64,000 bases of DNA from Sphingomicrobium aestuariivivum. Lineage in GTDB: Bacteria; Pseudomonadota; Alphaproteobacteria; Sphingomonadales; Sphingomonadaceae. Position numbers and translations under genes: made by a program. Shown in pieces: positions 1 to 9,641 of the stretch (its first letter is position 1; each line of letters begins with the position of its first letter). The stretch lies in NCBI RefSeq assembly GCF_024721585.1, contig NZ_CP102629.1, positions 1,808,501 to 1,872,500 on the forward strand, given 5' to 3'. The notes below the pieces were generated by a model. The model saw only the letters and a list, made by a program, of their open reading frames with translations, made no database searches and was not told the origin of the DNA.

Positions 1-1
1 C

Positions 2-484
2 GCGCATCGCCCCGGCCATTTCGACGGGGTCGCGACGGTCGTCACCAAGCTCTTCACCAACGTCCGCCCCGACGTCGCCGTGTTCGGCGAGAAGGATTAC
101 CAGCAGCTCGCGCTCATCCGGCGGCTGACGGCGGACCTCGATCTCGGGGTGGAGATCGTCGGGCTGCCGACCGTGCGTGCCGAAGACGGGCTGGCGCTGT
201 CCTCGCGCAATGCGTTGCTGTCCGACGACGAACGTGCGGCGGCGGCGGCGCTTCCGCGCGCGCTCGATGAAATGGCCGCGATGATTCGCGCCGGCACCCC
301 GCCGCGTGACGCCGAAGCGGCGGCAAAGCAAAAACTGGTCGGTGCCGGTTTCGGGCCGGTCGACTATGTCGCTTATGTCCATGCCGATACGCTGGAACCG
401 CTGGAAACCGCCAATAAGGACGCGCGTATCATTGCCGCGGCGAGCCTCGGCAAGGTGCGGCTTATCGACAACAGGGCGGGCTGA
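2..484 (+). CDS. panC: Pantothenate synthetase (pantoate-beta-alanine ligase), 3' part
   Basis: PanC joins D-pantoate and beta-alanine with ATP to give pantothenate, the precursor of coenzyme A, in the cytoplasm. The reading frame is open from the left edge, so only the last 160 residues of a protein usually near 280 residues are visible. The visible part opens with the family signature HRPGHFDGVATVVTKLF, followed by FGEKDYQQ (residues of the ATP and pantoate pocket) and by SSRN, the SR pair of the nucleotidyltransferase family. The C-terminal domain is complete and ends at a TGA. An ATG-like start is not inside the window. Identification rests on several family motifs and is firm. Confidence 0.96.
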   Translation, partial: AHRPGHFDGVATVVTKLFTNVRPDVAVFGEKDYQQLALIRRLTADLDLGVEIVGLPTVRAEDGLALSSRNALLSDDERAAAAALPRALDEMAAMIRAGTPPRDAEAAAKQKLVGAGFGPVDYVAYVHADTLEPLETANKDARIIAAASLGKVRLIDNRAG

Positions 485-597
485 ACCGTCCGTTCCGGAC
501 ATGGTTTTTTCCGCGTTAACCATTTGTCAGGACCGAATCGCGATCACTGATCCCATCGACGGGCACCAACGCCCGCAAGCAACAGGGGTTAAGTGAC

Positions 598-909
598 ATG
601 GCCATCAGCCAATCGAGTGCCGAGTTCCTGATCAAGAGCCGCATCGCCGACGCGATGGAGGGCGATGTGGATGCGCTGTTCGAACTGGGCGTGAGCTATT
701 CGACCGGCCGGGGCGGCTGCGACGTCGACCTCATCGAAGCGCACAAGTGGTTCAACCTTGCGGCCCTTAATGGCGACAAGCGCTCGCAGCAGTGCCGCGC
801 CGAAATCTCGGTCGAGATGACCGCGCGCGAGATCGCCGAAGCGCAGAAGAGCGCGCGTGCCTTCCTCGCCATGGGCGGTGCCGGCGCCGGCAGCCGCTAC
901 GCCGCCTAA
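598..909 (+). CDS. Small Sel1-repeat protein
   Basis: This 103-residue protein has no signal peptide or membrane segment. Residues about 22-60 read LFELGVSYSTGRGG followed by EAHKWFNLAALNGDKRSQ, which is a Sel1-like (TPR-related) repeat; the DLIEAHKWFNLAA core is the typical consensus. Such repeats are protein-protein interaction modules. The C-terminus is Ala/Gly rich. AGGGG lies about 9 bases before the ATG. It stands alone between panC and the end of the tol-pal operon, which runs the other way. The specific partner cannot be told from sequence; a role as a small adaptor is inference. Confidence 0.8.
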   Translation: MAISQSSAEFLIKSRIADAMEGDVDALFELGVSYSTGRGGCDVDLIEAHKWFNLAALNGDKRSQQCRAEISVEMTAREIAEAQKSARAFLAMGGAGAGSRYAA

Positions 910-943
910 AAGAAAAGCGGGGCGGCATCGCTGCCACCCCGCT
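908..943 (-). terminator. Rho-independent terminator of the tol-pal operon
   Basis: An inverted repeat pairs AGCGGGG plus GGCA (916-927) with TGCC plus CCCCGCT (932-943), 11 pairs with one C/A mismatch and a 4-base loop. Read on the minus strand the stem is followed by TTTTCTTTTA, the complement of the A-rich stretch at 907-915. It lies 25 bases beyond the pal stop codon. There is no T tract in the plus direction, so it serves the minus-strand operon. Confidence 0.75.
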
Positions 944-967
944 CTCCAATAAGGATCGTCGCGCCGA

Positions 968-1474
968 CTACTGGACGACGACGGTCACGGCGCGGCGGTT
1001 CTGCGCCCACGCCTGCTCGTTCGAGCCGAGCGCCACCGGGCGCTCCTTGCCCCAGCTGATGACGGTCATGCGCTGGTTGGGCACACCCATCGAGGCGAGA
1101 TATTCGCGCGCCGCATTGGCACGACGCTCGCCCAGCGCGAGGTTGTATTCGCGGGTGCCGCGTTCGTCGGCATGGCCTTCGATCGAGGCATTGACGGTGG
1201 GGTTGTCGATCAGCCAGCGTGCCTGCGCCTCGAGGGTCGCGCGGGCGTCCATCTCGAGATTATACTTGTCGGTGGCGAAGTAGATGGTGTCCGAACCCGC
1301 CGCCGCGATCAGCGCCGCCTGGGCGTTGGGCAGCTCGACGAGGTCGAGGTCATTGTCGGCGACCGGGGTCGACGGCGCGGTATATTCTTCCGACGGTGCG
1401 ACGACGTCGTCGTCCTTCGAACCGCAGGCCGCGAGGGTCAGCGTGGCCGCCGTGATGAGCAACAGTTTCTTCAT
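968..1474 (-). CDS. pal: Peptidoglycan-associated lipoprotein Pal
   Basis: Pal is the outer-membrane lipoprotein of the Tol-Pal system; its OmpA-like domain binds peptidoglycan and, through TolB, links the envelope layers during cell constriction. The 168-residue protein starts with a lipoprotein signal whose lipobox is LAAC with Cys17. A short acidic/Pro linker follows, then an OmpA_C domain from about residue 55 to the end, carrying GHADERGTREYN, the peptidoglycan-binding signature, and YFATDKYNL. It is the last gene of the minus-strand tol operon, 24 bases after tolB. Confidence 0.97.
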   Translation of the reverse strand: MKKLLLITAATLTLAACGSKDDDVVAPSEEYTAPSTPVADNDLDLVELPNAQAALIAAAGSDTIYFATDKYNLEMDARATLEAQARWLIDNPTVNASIEGHADERGTREYNLALGERRANAAREYLASMGVPNQRMTVISWGKERPVALGSNEQAWAQNRRAVTVVVQ

Positions 1475-1498
1475 TGGGTAACTCCCTTTTCCCTGGAT

Positions 1499-2827
1499 CT
1501 AGTTTTGCAAGGGCGACCAGCTGGGATCGGAACCCCCCAGCGGGGTCGGCATGACGCGGGCGCGGCCACCATTGACCGGCACGGCATAGAGGGTCGCATC
1601 ACCCGAACCCTGGGTGGTGCGATGGAACATCACGAACTGGCCGTTGGGGGCCCAGCTCGGGCCCTCGTCCTGCCAGGCCGAGGTGAGGAGGCGTTCGCCG
1701 CCGCCGGTCGGGGCCATGACCCCGATGCGGAACTGGCCGCCACCGATCTTGGTGAAGGCGATGAGATTGCCGAGCGGGCTCCAGGTCGGCGAGGCATATT
1801 GGCCGCCGCCGAAGCTGATGCGGCGCTGGTCCGAACCGTCGGCGTTCATCACGTAGAGCTGCTGCGAGCCCGAGCGATCGCTTTCGAAGACGATGCGGCG
1901 ACCGTCGGGCGAGAAGCTGGGCGAGGTGTCGACACCGGGCATGGTGGTGAGGCGGCGCGGGGTGCCGCCATTGGCGCTGACGACATAGATGTCGGTGTTG
2001 CCGCCCGATGCCATCGAGAAGACGATGTTGCGCCCGTCGGGGGAATAGCTCGGCGCGAAGGTGAAGGCGGTGCCGGGCACGAGCAGGCGCGACTGGCCGC
2101 TCGCGAGGTCATAGACGTAGCTGCGCGGGCGGCGGCCCTTGTAGCTCATGTAGACGAGCTGGTCGCCGCGGGGCGAAAAGCGCGGGGTCAGCACCGTTTC
2201 CTGCCCCTCGGTGAGGTAGCGGTGGTTCTGCCCGTCCGAATCCATCAGCGCGATGCGCTTGACGCGATTACCCTTGGGGCCCGTTTCGGCGACATAGACG
2301 ATGCGCGTGTCGAGGAAGGGCTCCTCCCCCGACAGGCGCGAATAGACGGTGTCGGCGCATTTGTGCGCGGCGCGGCGCCAGTCGTTGGGATCGACCGAAT
2401 AGCCTTGGCGAACGAGTTCGCGCCCGGTGACCGTGTCGAACAGGTAGCAGGCCAGCGTGAGGCGGCCGTTGGGTGTCAGTTCGACATAGCCCGACACGAG
2501 CGCGCTGGCGCCCGCGCGCTGCCAGTCGGAGAAGATCGGGTCGGTAACCTCGCCATTGCGCAGGCGGCGGATGCCGACGGGGCCGATGGGGGTGATCACG
2601 CCGGTCGAGCGCAGGTCCGAGGCAATGACGATCGAGACATTGTTCGACACGGTGTCGACATTGCCGATCGGGGTGGTGGCGGGACCGCGCGCGGCCATCT
2701 GCGGCACGGCGACGGGCTGCGCCGCCTGCTGGCCGCCGACGACATCGACCTGGATACGATCATCGTCCTGCGCATGGGCGACGCCGGGCAATACCAGCGA
2801 GAGGAGCAACAGGGCTTTACGGAACAT
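1499..2827 (-). CDS. tolB: Tol-Pal system protein TolB
   Basis: TolB is a periplasmic beta-propeller that exchanges between Pal and the TolA/OmpF side during force transmission. I start it at the ATG giving MFRKALLLLSLVLPGVAHAQ, a Sec signal peptide, with GGAGAAGA just upstream; an open frame continues 30 codons further but would bury the signal peptide. The mature protein has an N-terminal TolB_N domain (about residues 20-150) and then a run of PD40 propeller repeats (FSPRGDQLVYMS, YSPDGRNIVFSM, FSPDGRRIVFES, WSPLGNLIAFT). Length 442 residues is normal. It lies between tolA (12 bases upstream) and pal. Confidence 0.97.
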   Translation of the reverse strand: MFRKALLLLSLVLPGVAHAQDDDRIQVDVVGGQQAAQPVAVPQMAARGPATTPIGNVDTVSNNVSIVIASDLRSTGVITPIGPVGIRRLRNGEVTDPIFSDWQRAGASALVSGYVELTPNGRLTLACYLFDTVTGRELVRQGYSVDPNDWRRAAHKCADTVYSRLSGEEPFLDTRIVYVAETGPKGNRVKRIALMDSDGQNHRYLTEGQETVLTPRFSPRGDQLVYMSYKGRRPRSYVYDLASGQSRLLVPGTAFTFAPSYSPDGRNIVFSMASGGNTDIYVVSANGGTPRRLTTMPGVDTSPSFSPDGRRIVFESDRSGSQQLYVMNADGSDQRRISFGGGQYASPTWSPLGNLIAFTKIGGGQFRIGVMAPTGGGERLLTSAWQDEGPSWAPNGQFVMFHRTTQGSGDATLYAVPVNGGRARVMPTPLGGSDPSWSPLQN

Positions 2828-2838
2828 CTTCTTCTCCC

Positions 2839-3609
2839 TCACGGCAGTCGGTAGGTCATGTCGAAGTTCTTCCAATGGTCGTAATATTCCAGAGGAAGAC
2901 CCGTTAAAGGTGAACAACCCGTATAGGCGGCGATCGCAAGGTCCTTCACGCGCTGTTCGTAGCGTTCATTCTCGCCGGTCACGCCACTCGTGCTGATGAC
3001 GCGCGGCGGTCGCACAAGGTTTCCGGCGCGGTCGAGCCGCAGGTTGAGCGTGACGCGGATCTGGTTGGCGCCGGGGCCGGGGTCGATCTGGCGGTTGGCG
3101 CAGGGCTGGATCTGGCGGCGAATCGCCTGGACGATGCCGGCCTGCGCCTGCGCGCTGAACGCAGGCGCGCTGGGCGCGGCGCTCTCGGCCTCGCCCGACC
3201 GGCTGTTGCCTTCGCGCACGCCCTCGAGGAGGTCATCGCCGAGGCGGCCCGTCGGGCGCGGGCGCGGACGGGGGCGTTCGCGCGGCGGGGTCTGGGTCGG
3301 GGTGGCGCGCTCGCGCGGGGGCGCGGGCGTCGGCTCGGCGCGCGGCGGCTCGGGCGTCGCCTCGGGTTCGGGCGGGGGCGGCACGCTGTCGTCGGGAAGC
3401 TCGGGGGTGGTCGCCTGCGGGGCTTCCTGCGGGACCTGGCTCGGCGCTGCCGCCTCGAAGCCGACATCGTCGACGAACTCGACGAACACGGCGGGCGGCT
3501 CGGCGGGCAGTTCGTGCCCCGCCAGGTTCATCGACAGCGCCACGACGAGCGCGACGTGCAGGCCGAGGGCCATGCCGTTGCCGGCCCATTCGGCGCGGTC
3601 GAGCTTCAC
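2839..3609 (-). CDS. tolA: TolA-like cell envelope integrity protein
   Basis: TolA couples the TolQ-TolR proton motor in the inner membrane to TolB and Pal. The 256-residue protein has one N-terminal transmembrane segment (about residues 12-30, [14 protein letters not shown]), a long Pro/Glu/Arg-rich periplasmic spacer (about 45-150), and a C-terminal TonB/TolA-fold domain from about 155 with [12 protein letters not shown] and [14 protein letters not shown]. It is shorter than enterobacterial TolA because the Ala/Lys helix is replaced by the Pro-rich linker, as is common in alphaproteobacteria. Its start overlaps the tolR stop by 4 bases, indicating translational coupling. Confidence 0.93.
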   Translation of the reverse strand: MKLDRAEWAGNGMALGLHVALVVALSMNLAGHELPAEPPAVFVEFVDDVGFEAAAPSQVPQEAPQATTPELPDDSVPPPPEPEATPEPPRAEPTPAPPRERATPTQTPPRERPRPRPRPTGRLGDDLLEGVREGNSRSGEAESAAPSAPAFSAQAQAGIVQAIRRQIQPCANRQIDPGPGANQIRVTLNLRLDRAGNLVRPPRVISTSGVTGENERYEQRVKDLAIAAYTGCSPLTGLPLEYYDHWKNFDMTYRLP

Positions 3610-4067
3610 TCCGCGCCCTCTCCGACCGAGACGAGGGCGACGCGGTTGAGGCCCGCGGCATTGAGTTCGCCCATGACGCGCATGACGCGGCCATAGTCGA
3701 GGCTGCGGTCGGCGCGCAGATAGACGCGGCGGCCTTCGGGCGGCGCGGGCTCGGCGGCGATTTCGGCGAGGCGGGTGGAGAGCGAACCTTCCTCGATGAC
3801 GAGGTCGTCGATCGAGATGACGCCGTCACGGTCGATCGACAGCTGCACCGGCTCGGCGGTCTGGTCGAGGGTCTCGGCGCGGCTTTCGGGCAGGTCCACG
3901 GCGACGCCCGCGACGAGGAGCGGGGCGGTGACCATGAAGATGATGAGCAGCACCAGCATCACGTCGACGAAGGGCGTGACGTTGATCTCGGCCATGACGC
4001 CGCGGCGCGAGCGACCCCGCCCGCGGCCGCGCCGGCGGCTACCCGAAGAGGCGAGCCCCATCGCCAT
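3606..4067 (-). CDS. tolR: Tol-Pal system protein TolR (ExbD family)
   Basis: TolR is part of the TolQ-TolR stator that uses the proton gradient to energise TolA. The 153-residue protein has an Arg/Gly-rich cytoplasmic N-terminus (residues 8-25), then [17 protein letters not shown], the ExbD/TolR membrane segment with the conserved proton-carrying Asp in VDVML, and a periplasmic domain to the end. It overlaps tolQ by one base and tolA by four. The strongly basic N-terminal run is longer than in many homologues but otherwise the protein is standard. Confidence 0.96.
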   Translation of the reverse strand: MAMGLASSGSRRRGRGRGRSRRGVMAEINVTPFVDVMLVLLIIFMVTAPLLVAGVAVDLPESRAETLDQTAEPVQLSIDRDGVISIDDLVIEEGSLSTRLAEIAAEPAPPEGRRVYLRADRSLDYGRVMRVMGELNAAGLNRVALVSVGEGAE

Positions 4068-4789
4068 TACTGGCGCTCCAGCTGGCGGCTCAGGGTCGAC
4101 TGGAAGCGGTCGGAAAAGCGCGTGAGCTCGTTCTCGAAGGCATCGAGGCGGTGCGTCAGGCGGTTGTAGGCGATGACCGCGGGGATGGCGGCGAACAGGC
4201 CGATGGCCGTGGCAAACAGCGCCTCGGCGATGCCCGGCGCGACGACCGCGAGGCTGGTGTTGTTGGCGCCCGCGATGGCGGTGAAGCTGCGCATGATGCC
4301 CCAGACGGTGCCGAACAGGCCGACGAAGGGCGCGACCGAACCGATGGTGGCGAGGATGTTGAGGCGGTCGGACAGTTTTTCCAATTCGCCGCCCATGGCA
4401 TCCTCGGTGGCCACCGCGATGCGGTCACGCGCGGCGGCGCGGTCGGTGAGGCCGGCCTTCACCGAGCGGTGATATTCATCGACGCCCGCGCGCAGCATCC
4501 GCGCGCTGGCATTGTCGTCGGCGCGGTGGGCATCGACGAAGCCGTTGATGTCCTTGGCCTTCCAGAAAGCATCGGCGGTCTTGCGCGACTTGGAGCGGGC
4601 GAGCGTGAGGCGCGCCGAATGGGTGAAGATGATGCCCCAGGTCCAGACACTGGCGAGCAGGAGCCCGATCATGACGGCCTTCACGACGATATCGGCCTGC
4701 ATGAACAGGCCGAGCGGGCTCATCACATGGTCGTTGGCCGCGGCGTCGGTCATGGCAACGGCGGCGTTGGCAATCAGCCCTGCAATCAC
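4067..4789 (-). CDS. tolQ: Tol-Pal system protein TolQ (MotA/ExbB family)
   Basis: TolQ is the inner-membrane proton-channel subunit that works with TolR. The 240-residue protein shows three hydrophobic segments (about 33-54, 140-165 and 185-208), the last two in the MotA/ExbB signature region [17 protein letters not shown] and [21 protein letters not shown] long cytoplasmic loop lies between the first and second. The start overlaps the stop of the upstream thioesterase gene by 4 bases. It heads the structural part of the ybgC-tolQRAB-pal operon. Confidence 0.97.
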   Translation of the reverse strand: MIAGLIANAAVAMTDAAANDHVMSPLGLFMQADIVVKAVMIGLLLASVWTWGIIFTHSARLTLARSKSRKTADAFWKAKDINGFVDAHRADDNASARMLRAGVDEYHRSVKAGLTDRAAARDRIAVATEDAMGGELEKLSDRLNILATIGSVAPFVGLFGTVWGIMRSFTAIAGANNTSLAVVAPGIAEALFATAIGLFAAIPAVIAYNRLTHRLDAFENELTRFSDRFQSTLSRQLERQ

Positions 4790-5238
4790 TGGTACTTCCC
4801 CTCATCGGTGACGGCCTTGAACTTTTCCACCCAGTCGGCCGGCTGGCGTCGCGGCCGGCCTTCGGGGGTGAGGAGCGCAGCCGTCACCTGCGCTTCCGCG
4901 AGAATGTCTTGCCCACGCCTTACGCGTTGCTGAATGGAGCAGCTGGCGGCGCGAACATTCGTTACCCGGCTCTCCACCACCAGCTCGTCATCGAGCTTGG
5001 CGGGGCGCTTCCACTTGATGTCCATCTGCGTCACCGCATAGGCGCCCAGCCCCTCGTCATGGGCGGCGCGCTGGTCGATGCCGACGCGCGCCAGCATGTC
5101 CGAACGGGCGCGTTCGAAATAGCGCAGGTAATTGGCGTGATAGACGATGCCCGACAGGTCGGTGTCCTCGAAATAGACGCGAACGGGAAAGGAATGCAGG
5201 CTGCCGTCGAAGCGGCCCTGGGGTGGGGTCAGGGTCAT
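4786..5238 (-). CDS. ybgC: Tol-Pal-associated acyl-CoA thioesterase YbgC
   Basis: YbgC is a hotdog-fold (4HBT) thioesterase that is regularly the first gene of tol-pal operons; characterised members hydrolyse short or acyl carrier thioesters. The motif EDTDLSGIVYHANYL contains the catalytic Asp and the YHANY signature. I place the start at the ATG at 5238 (MTLTPPQGRF, 150 residues), although an in-frame TTG 36 bases upstream is possible; no strong Shine-Dalgarno site favours either. The gene overlaps tolQ by 4 bases. Confidence 0.93.
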   Translation of the reverse strand: MTLTPPQGRFDGSLHSFPVRVYFEDTDLSGIVYHANYLRYFERARSDMLARVGIDQRAAHDEGLGAYAVTQMDIKWKRPAKLDDELVVESRVTNVRAASCSIQQRVRRGQDILAEAQVTAALLTPEGRPRRQPADWVEKFKAVTDEGKYQ

Positions 5239-5347
5239 TATTTCCCGCTTTAGCGCAGCCCTTTCCCCCTGCAAAGCGCGGTTAACAGGGTATCGGCGAG
5301 GCGATTCCTATTTGCGATGGGCGGCAAGCCGTTAACCGGATCCGTTA

Positions 5348-5409
5348 TGTCACCTGAAGGTTACGCTTGACGCGTGTCACCTGTGGGTTACAAGTAACGC
5401 ACAGGTTAC
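5348..5409. promoter_or_regulatory. Repeat array / probable operator before the membrane-protein/XRE pair
   Basis: TGTCACCTGnnGGTTAC occurs twice with a period of 27 bases (5348 and 5375). The second copy forms the left arm of an inverted repeat, ACCTGTGGGTTAC (5379-5391), 2-base spacer, GTAACGCACAGGT (5394-5406), with 12 of 13 positions matching. A further GTTAC follows at 5405-5409. The array ends 16 bases before the start codon at 5425 and lies in the 186-bp gap between divergent ybgC and this gene. Dyads of this form are typical of XRE/Cro-type dimers, so autoregulation by the HTH protein encoded at 5901-6101 is the simplest reading. That assignment is inference. Confidence 0.6.
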
Positions 5410-5424
5410 ATGGAGTCTCGATCA

Positions 5425-5904
5425 ATGGGTTACAGCAAGAAGGACAATCTCGACCTCAACCATTATCCGGCCTCGCAGGATTTGCGGAAGCAGCGGACCC
5501 TCATGCTGGCGCTGACGCCCTTGTGGCTTGTGCTGACGATGAACAACATGACCGATCCCGACCGCAGCGACCTGTCGCGGATCATCTTCGAGGCGATGTG
5601 GGCGCTGTTCGTGATCGTTATGATGCTCAACCTCACCGGAATCATGAACCGCTGGTGGAAGAAGTCGCATCCCGAGAATTATTACGAGCTCGAGGACGAG
5701 CTGGCGCAGCACCATCGCGGGATCAGCTTCCAATGGGGCATGATGGCGACCGTGCTGGTCGCGCTCTTCCTCTTCTTCATCGCGCCCTACACGAGCCTCG
5801 AGGCCCGCGAGGCGGTGCAGATCCTCATCCTAACCGCGCTCACGGTGACCGCCTTCCGCTTCATCCTCCTTGAAAAGGACGATGGCGAAGAGGAGCCGGC
5901 GTGA
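5425..5904 (+). CDS. Four-helix membrane protein paired with an XRE regulator
   Basis: A 159-residue protein with four likely transmembrane helices at about residues 25-42, 54-74, 109-127 and 132-150, a hydrophilic loop rich in Glu (KKSHPENYYELEDELAQHH) between helices two and three, and an acidic tail. The start at 5425 is chosen because GGAG lies 8 bases upstream (5412-5415). The stop overlaps the GTG of the next gene, a small HTH protein, by 4 bases, so the two are co-translated. I do not recognise the family by motif. The arrangement resembles DUF2975/YozG-type cassettes, in which a membrane protein is thought to govern its cognate regulator; that role is inference. Confidence 0.75.
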   Translation: MGYSKKDNLDLNHYPASQDLRKQRTLMLALTPLWLVLTMNNMTDPDRSDLSRIIFEAMWALFVIVMMLNLTGIMNRWWKKSHPENYYELEDELAQHHRGISFQWGMMATVLVALFLFFIAPYTSLEAREAVQILILTALTVTAFRFILLEKDDGEEEPA

Positions 5905-6101
5905 ACCTTTCCAACAACATCAAGGAACGGCGCGGCGAGAGCGGGCTGACGCAGGCCGAGCTCGCCGCGGCCTGCCAGGTCAGCCGCAAGACCATTAACA
6001 CGGTCGAAAATGGCGTGTTCGTGCCCTCGACCATCCTTGCCCTGAAGATCGCCGCCACCTTCGGGGTGGCGGTGGAGGAGGTCTTCTGGCTGGACGACTA
6101 G
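5901..6101 (+). CDS. XRE-family HTH transcriptional regulator (small)
   Basis: A 66-residue, single-domain Cro/C1-type helix-turn-helix protein. The DNA-binding segment is LTQAELAAACQVSRKTINTVE (first 20 of it at residues 16-35), followed by NGVFVPSTILALKIAATF, typical of the short YozG-like subgroup. It starts with GTG inside the 3' end of the preceding membrane-protein gene. It probably binds the dyad array at 5348-5409 and regulates its own operon; target and signal are inference. It converges with the DUF3089 gene, with one base between stop codons. Confidence 0.9.
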   Translation: MNLSNNIKERRGESGLTQAELAAACQVSRKTINTVENGVFVPSTILALKIAATFGVAVEEVFWLDD

Positions 6102-6102
6102 C

Positions 6103-7251
6103 CTAGCGCTGGCCGGCCGCGACCCGGTCCTGACCGAGGCGATCGATGAGGCGGATCAGGTCGTCTTGCGCGATGGCGATGTCGGCAAGATGCTTGCCCC
6201 AGCCGGGGAAGAAGAAATTGCCCATGCCGGGTTCGCCGCCGATGCGGTCGGTGCGGCTGTCGCCGATATCGCGGGGCGTGGTCCGCACCTCGAGATAGCC
6301 GCGCTGCCCCGCCGAGATGCAGCGCGCCTCGACAAGGTCCTCGCTGGTGGCGAAGGGGCCGGGCGGCGGGCCTTCGCCGCTCCAGCGGATGGGGCCGCCC
6401 TTTACCGGATAGCGGGACTTGGCGAACCAGAAGCCATCGAGGCTGGTCCATTCGCGGTTGTTCGCGCTGCCGGACGGCACGGTGCACAGCGGGCGGAGGC
6501 CCGGCACCTTGGAATAGCCGAACAGCGCGCCCGAGGTCGGCGCATCGCCGGTGCCATAGGTCGACCAGCTCATGACGCAGCCGGTCTCGCTCGCGCCGGT
6601 GCAGCCGGGCACTTGTCGGAAGCTGCCGCCGACGACCTCGCCCTCGGGCACCATGATGTTCCAGCCGGGCAGGATCGCGCGGAGCATGAGGTCCTGCGCG
6701 TCCGACCCCTCAATTTCCTCGCGGATCAGCTGCTCGAGCATGATCGAGCCCTGGCTGTGGCCGATGAGGACGAAGGGGCGACCCTTGTTGTGGGTCTTCA
6801 GATATTCGCGGAAGGCGGCGCGCACGTCGCCATAGGCGACCTGCCCATAGGCCGTCATGTCGGCGCCCGTCGCGGCGAGCGCGATCGCGCCCACGGTCAT
6901 CTGGCGATAGACGGGGGCATAGGGCTTGCAGACGCTGGAGAAGCGCGAGAATTGCAGCTGCGCGAACAGCATTTCCTCGGAGGACGAGGGGGTCATGTCG
7001 CTGTTCATGCCGCTGTCCGAGCTGACCGTCGGATAGACGTAGAAGCAGTCGACGGGAGCCTGCGGATCGGGGGTGGTGGTGACGGGCGTGCCCCAGCCGG
7101 TCGGCTCGAGCGGATGGGCGGTCACGGGCCAGCTGCACACATCCTCGCGGCCCGGCAAGCAGAGCCAGCTGGCGGAATCGCGATAGTCGGGCGGCACGGG
7201 CGCGGCCTGTGCCGAGGCGGCGGCGAGGGCAAGGCTGGCGAAGACACTCAT
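6103..7251 (-). CDS. Secreted DUF3089 alpha/beta-hydrolase-like protein
   Basis: The 382-residue protein has an N-terminal signal peptide (MSVFASLALAAASAQAAP). The mature part begins with DYRDSASWLCLPGREDVC, characteristic of the DUF3089 family, and has PVDCFYVYPTV, and GHSQGS, a serine-hydrolase nucleophile elbow. The family is predicted to be lipase/esterase-like; no substrate is known to me. Its ATG directly abuts the ruvB stop codon, so it is probably co-transcribed with the ruv genes although function is unrelated. Confidence 0.85.
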   Translation of the reverse strand: MSVFASLALAAASAQAAPVPPDYRDSASWLCLPGREDVCSWPVTAHPLEPTGWGTPVTTTPDPQAPVDCFYVYPTVSSDSGMNSDMTPSSSEEMLFAQLQFSRFSSVCKPYAPVYRQMTVGAIALAATGADMTAYGQVAYGDVRAAFREYLKTHNKGRPFVLIGHSQGSIMLEQLIREEIEGSDAQDLMLRAILPGWNIMVPEGEVVGGSFRQVPGCTGASETGCVMSWSTYGTGDAPTSGALFGYSKVPGLRPLCTVPSGSANNREWTSLDGFWFAKSRYPVKGGPIRWSGEGPPPGPFATSEDLVEARCISAGQRGYLEVRTTPRDIGDSRTDRIGGEPGMGNFFFPGWGKHLADIAIAQDDLIRLIDRLGQDRVAAGQR

Positions 7252-8292
<1,041 letters not shown>

Positions 8293-8346
8293 GTCAGACG
8301 CTGTAGGACATTTTCGGTTCGGGCGGTCGAGAAAGTTGGTGGCGGG

Positions 8347-8946
8347 TCATGCGGGCGCACCAGCTGGCGGTGGCGCCTTGGGCTTGGCGGCCTCGCGGCT
8401 CCTGAGCAGCGGGTTCTTTTCCATATCCTCGCAATAGGCGCGCAGGTTGGACAGGGCGGGAAGGCGACTTTCGGGAAGCTTCTCGATCTCGTCGGCAATG
8501 TCGAGCAGCGCCTCGAGGATGCCCAGCGTCGACTGCGCGCCCGCCGCCTTCGAACGGTCGTCGAGGTCGGAGACCTCGGGCGGATCGGGGCGGGTGGCGT
8601 CGATGGCGGCGCGGCAGAGGATGTAGAAAGCGGTGATCTTCTGCACCTCGTCGGGTTGCAGCAGGCCGATGTCGGACGCGAGCGCTTCGTAATTGGTGAA
8701 ATATTGCGGGCCGAGGTCGATCACCCAGATGCGCTCGTCCCAGCTGTCCGCCTCGATCTGCCGCTCGATGGCGCGATAGGCATCGAGATAGCCATGATGG
8801 CGCAGGATGGTCGCGATGGCGGCGACCTCGGCGGCGATGGCGGTGCGTACCGTCTCCTTGCGGCGGGCGAGGTCGCGGCGTCCCTGGATAAACTGGAAAC
8901 CGCCCGCGAAGAGCGCGCCGACGAGGGCGGCGAGCAGTTCGGTCAC
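8347..8946 (-). CDS. Membrane-anchored protein of unknown function between ruvA and ruvB
   Basis: The 199-residue protein has one N-terminal hydrophobic helix ([18 protein letters not shown], residues 2-19) and then a mostly helical, charged cytoplasmic body beginning [29 protein letters not shown], with a Pro/Ala-rich tail. I recognise no family. It overlaps the ruvA stop by 4 bases, so it is translationally coupled to ruvA and transcribed with ruvB. The overall form, one anchor followed by a helical domain of about 150 residues, is seen in small effector-like accessory proteins, but nothing here establishes such a role. Confidence 0.7.
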   Translation of the reverse strand: MTELLAALVGALFAGGFQFIQGRRDLARRKETVRTAIAAEVAAIATILRHHGYLDAYRAIERQIEADSWDERIWVIDLGPQYFTNYEALASDIGLLQPDEVQKITAFYILCRAAIDATRPDPPEVSDLDDRSKAAGAQSTLGILEALLDIADEIEKLPESRLPALSNLRAYCEDMEKNPLLRSREAAKPKAPPPAGAPA

Positions 8947-9542
8947 TTGGCCGCCTTCTTCAATGCCACACGGACCAGCGCGTCCAAGGTGGCGTCCTCG
9001 CCCACTTCTTCCTGTGCGGCGGCGACGGCCTTCGACGCGACGGCGGGCTTGAAGCCGAGATTGGCGAGCGCCGAGAGCGCGTCCTTGGCGGTGCTGCCCT
9101 TGGGGGCGACGCCGGGACCCGCGGCGGGAATGCCGGCAAAGCCCTCGAACTTGCCGGCGAGCTCGTTGCAGATACGCGCGGCGAGCTTGGGGCCGACGCC
9201 ATTGGCCCGCGCAATCATCGCCTTGTCGCCATTGGCGATGGCGCTGCCCAACTCGTCGGGGCCGAGGGTGGAGAGGATGGCGAGTGCGACGCGCCCGCCC
9301 ACGCCCTGCACGCCGGTGAGCGCGTGGAAGCTGGCTTTCTCGGCCTCGCTCTTGAAGCCGTAGAGCGTCATCGCATCCTCGCGCACCTGCATCTCGGTGA
9401 GGAGCATGACATGGGCGCCGACCTGTCCGACTGCATCCAGCGTGCGGGTCGAGACATGGACCAGATAGCCCACGCCGGAGACGTCGAGGACGAGGGTGTC
9501 GGGGCCGATTTCGGCCAGCTTTCCGGTAAGACGCGCGATCAT
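8943..9542 (-). CDS. ruvA: Holliday junction branch migration protein RuvA
   Basis: RuvA binds four-way junctions as a tetramer and loads RuvB. The 199-residue protein starts [20 protein letters not shown], has the OB fold (1-63), the helix-hairpin-helix region [13 protein letters not shown] and [15 protein letters not shown], and the C-terminal domain III that contacts RuvB ([13 protein letters not shown]). A longer open frame upstream is an antisense artefact of the lipoprotein gene on the other strand. The gene is separated from ruvC by that opposite-strand gene, which is unusual. Confidence 0.97.
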   Translation of the reverse strand: MIARLTGKLAEIGPDTLVLDVSGVGYLVHVSTRTLDAVGQVGAHVMLLTEMQVREDAMTLYGFKSEAEKASFHALTGVQGVGGRVALAILSTLGPDELGSAIANGDKAMIARANGVGPKLAARICNELAGKFEGFAGIPAAGPGVAPKGSTAKDALSALANLGFKPAVASKAVAAAQEEVGEDATLDALVRVALKKAAK

Positions 9543-9641
9543 TCGTCGGACTGTGGCGCTCGCTTGCCCGTCTGTCGAGAGGTTGGTGACGATGGCGCGG
9601 TGCGGGGGGTAGATTGGAGGCAAGCCAGCTCGGAGATCCCT

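Noticed and set aside
1172-2854. A 560-codon open frame on the plus strand over tolB and pal.
   Set aside because: It lies antisense to genes with clear motifs, has no family match by eye and the low-complexity composition of a GC-rich shadow frame.
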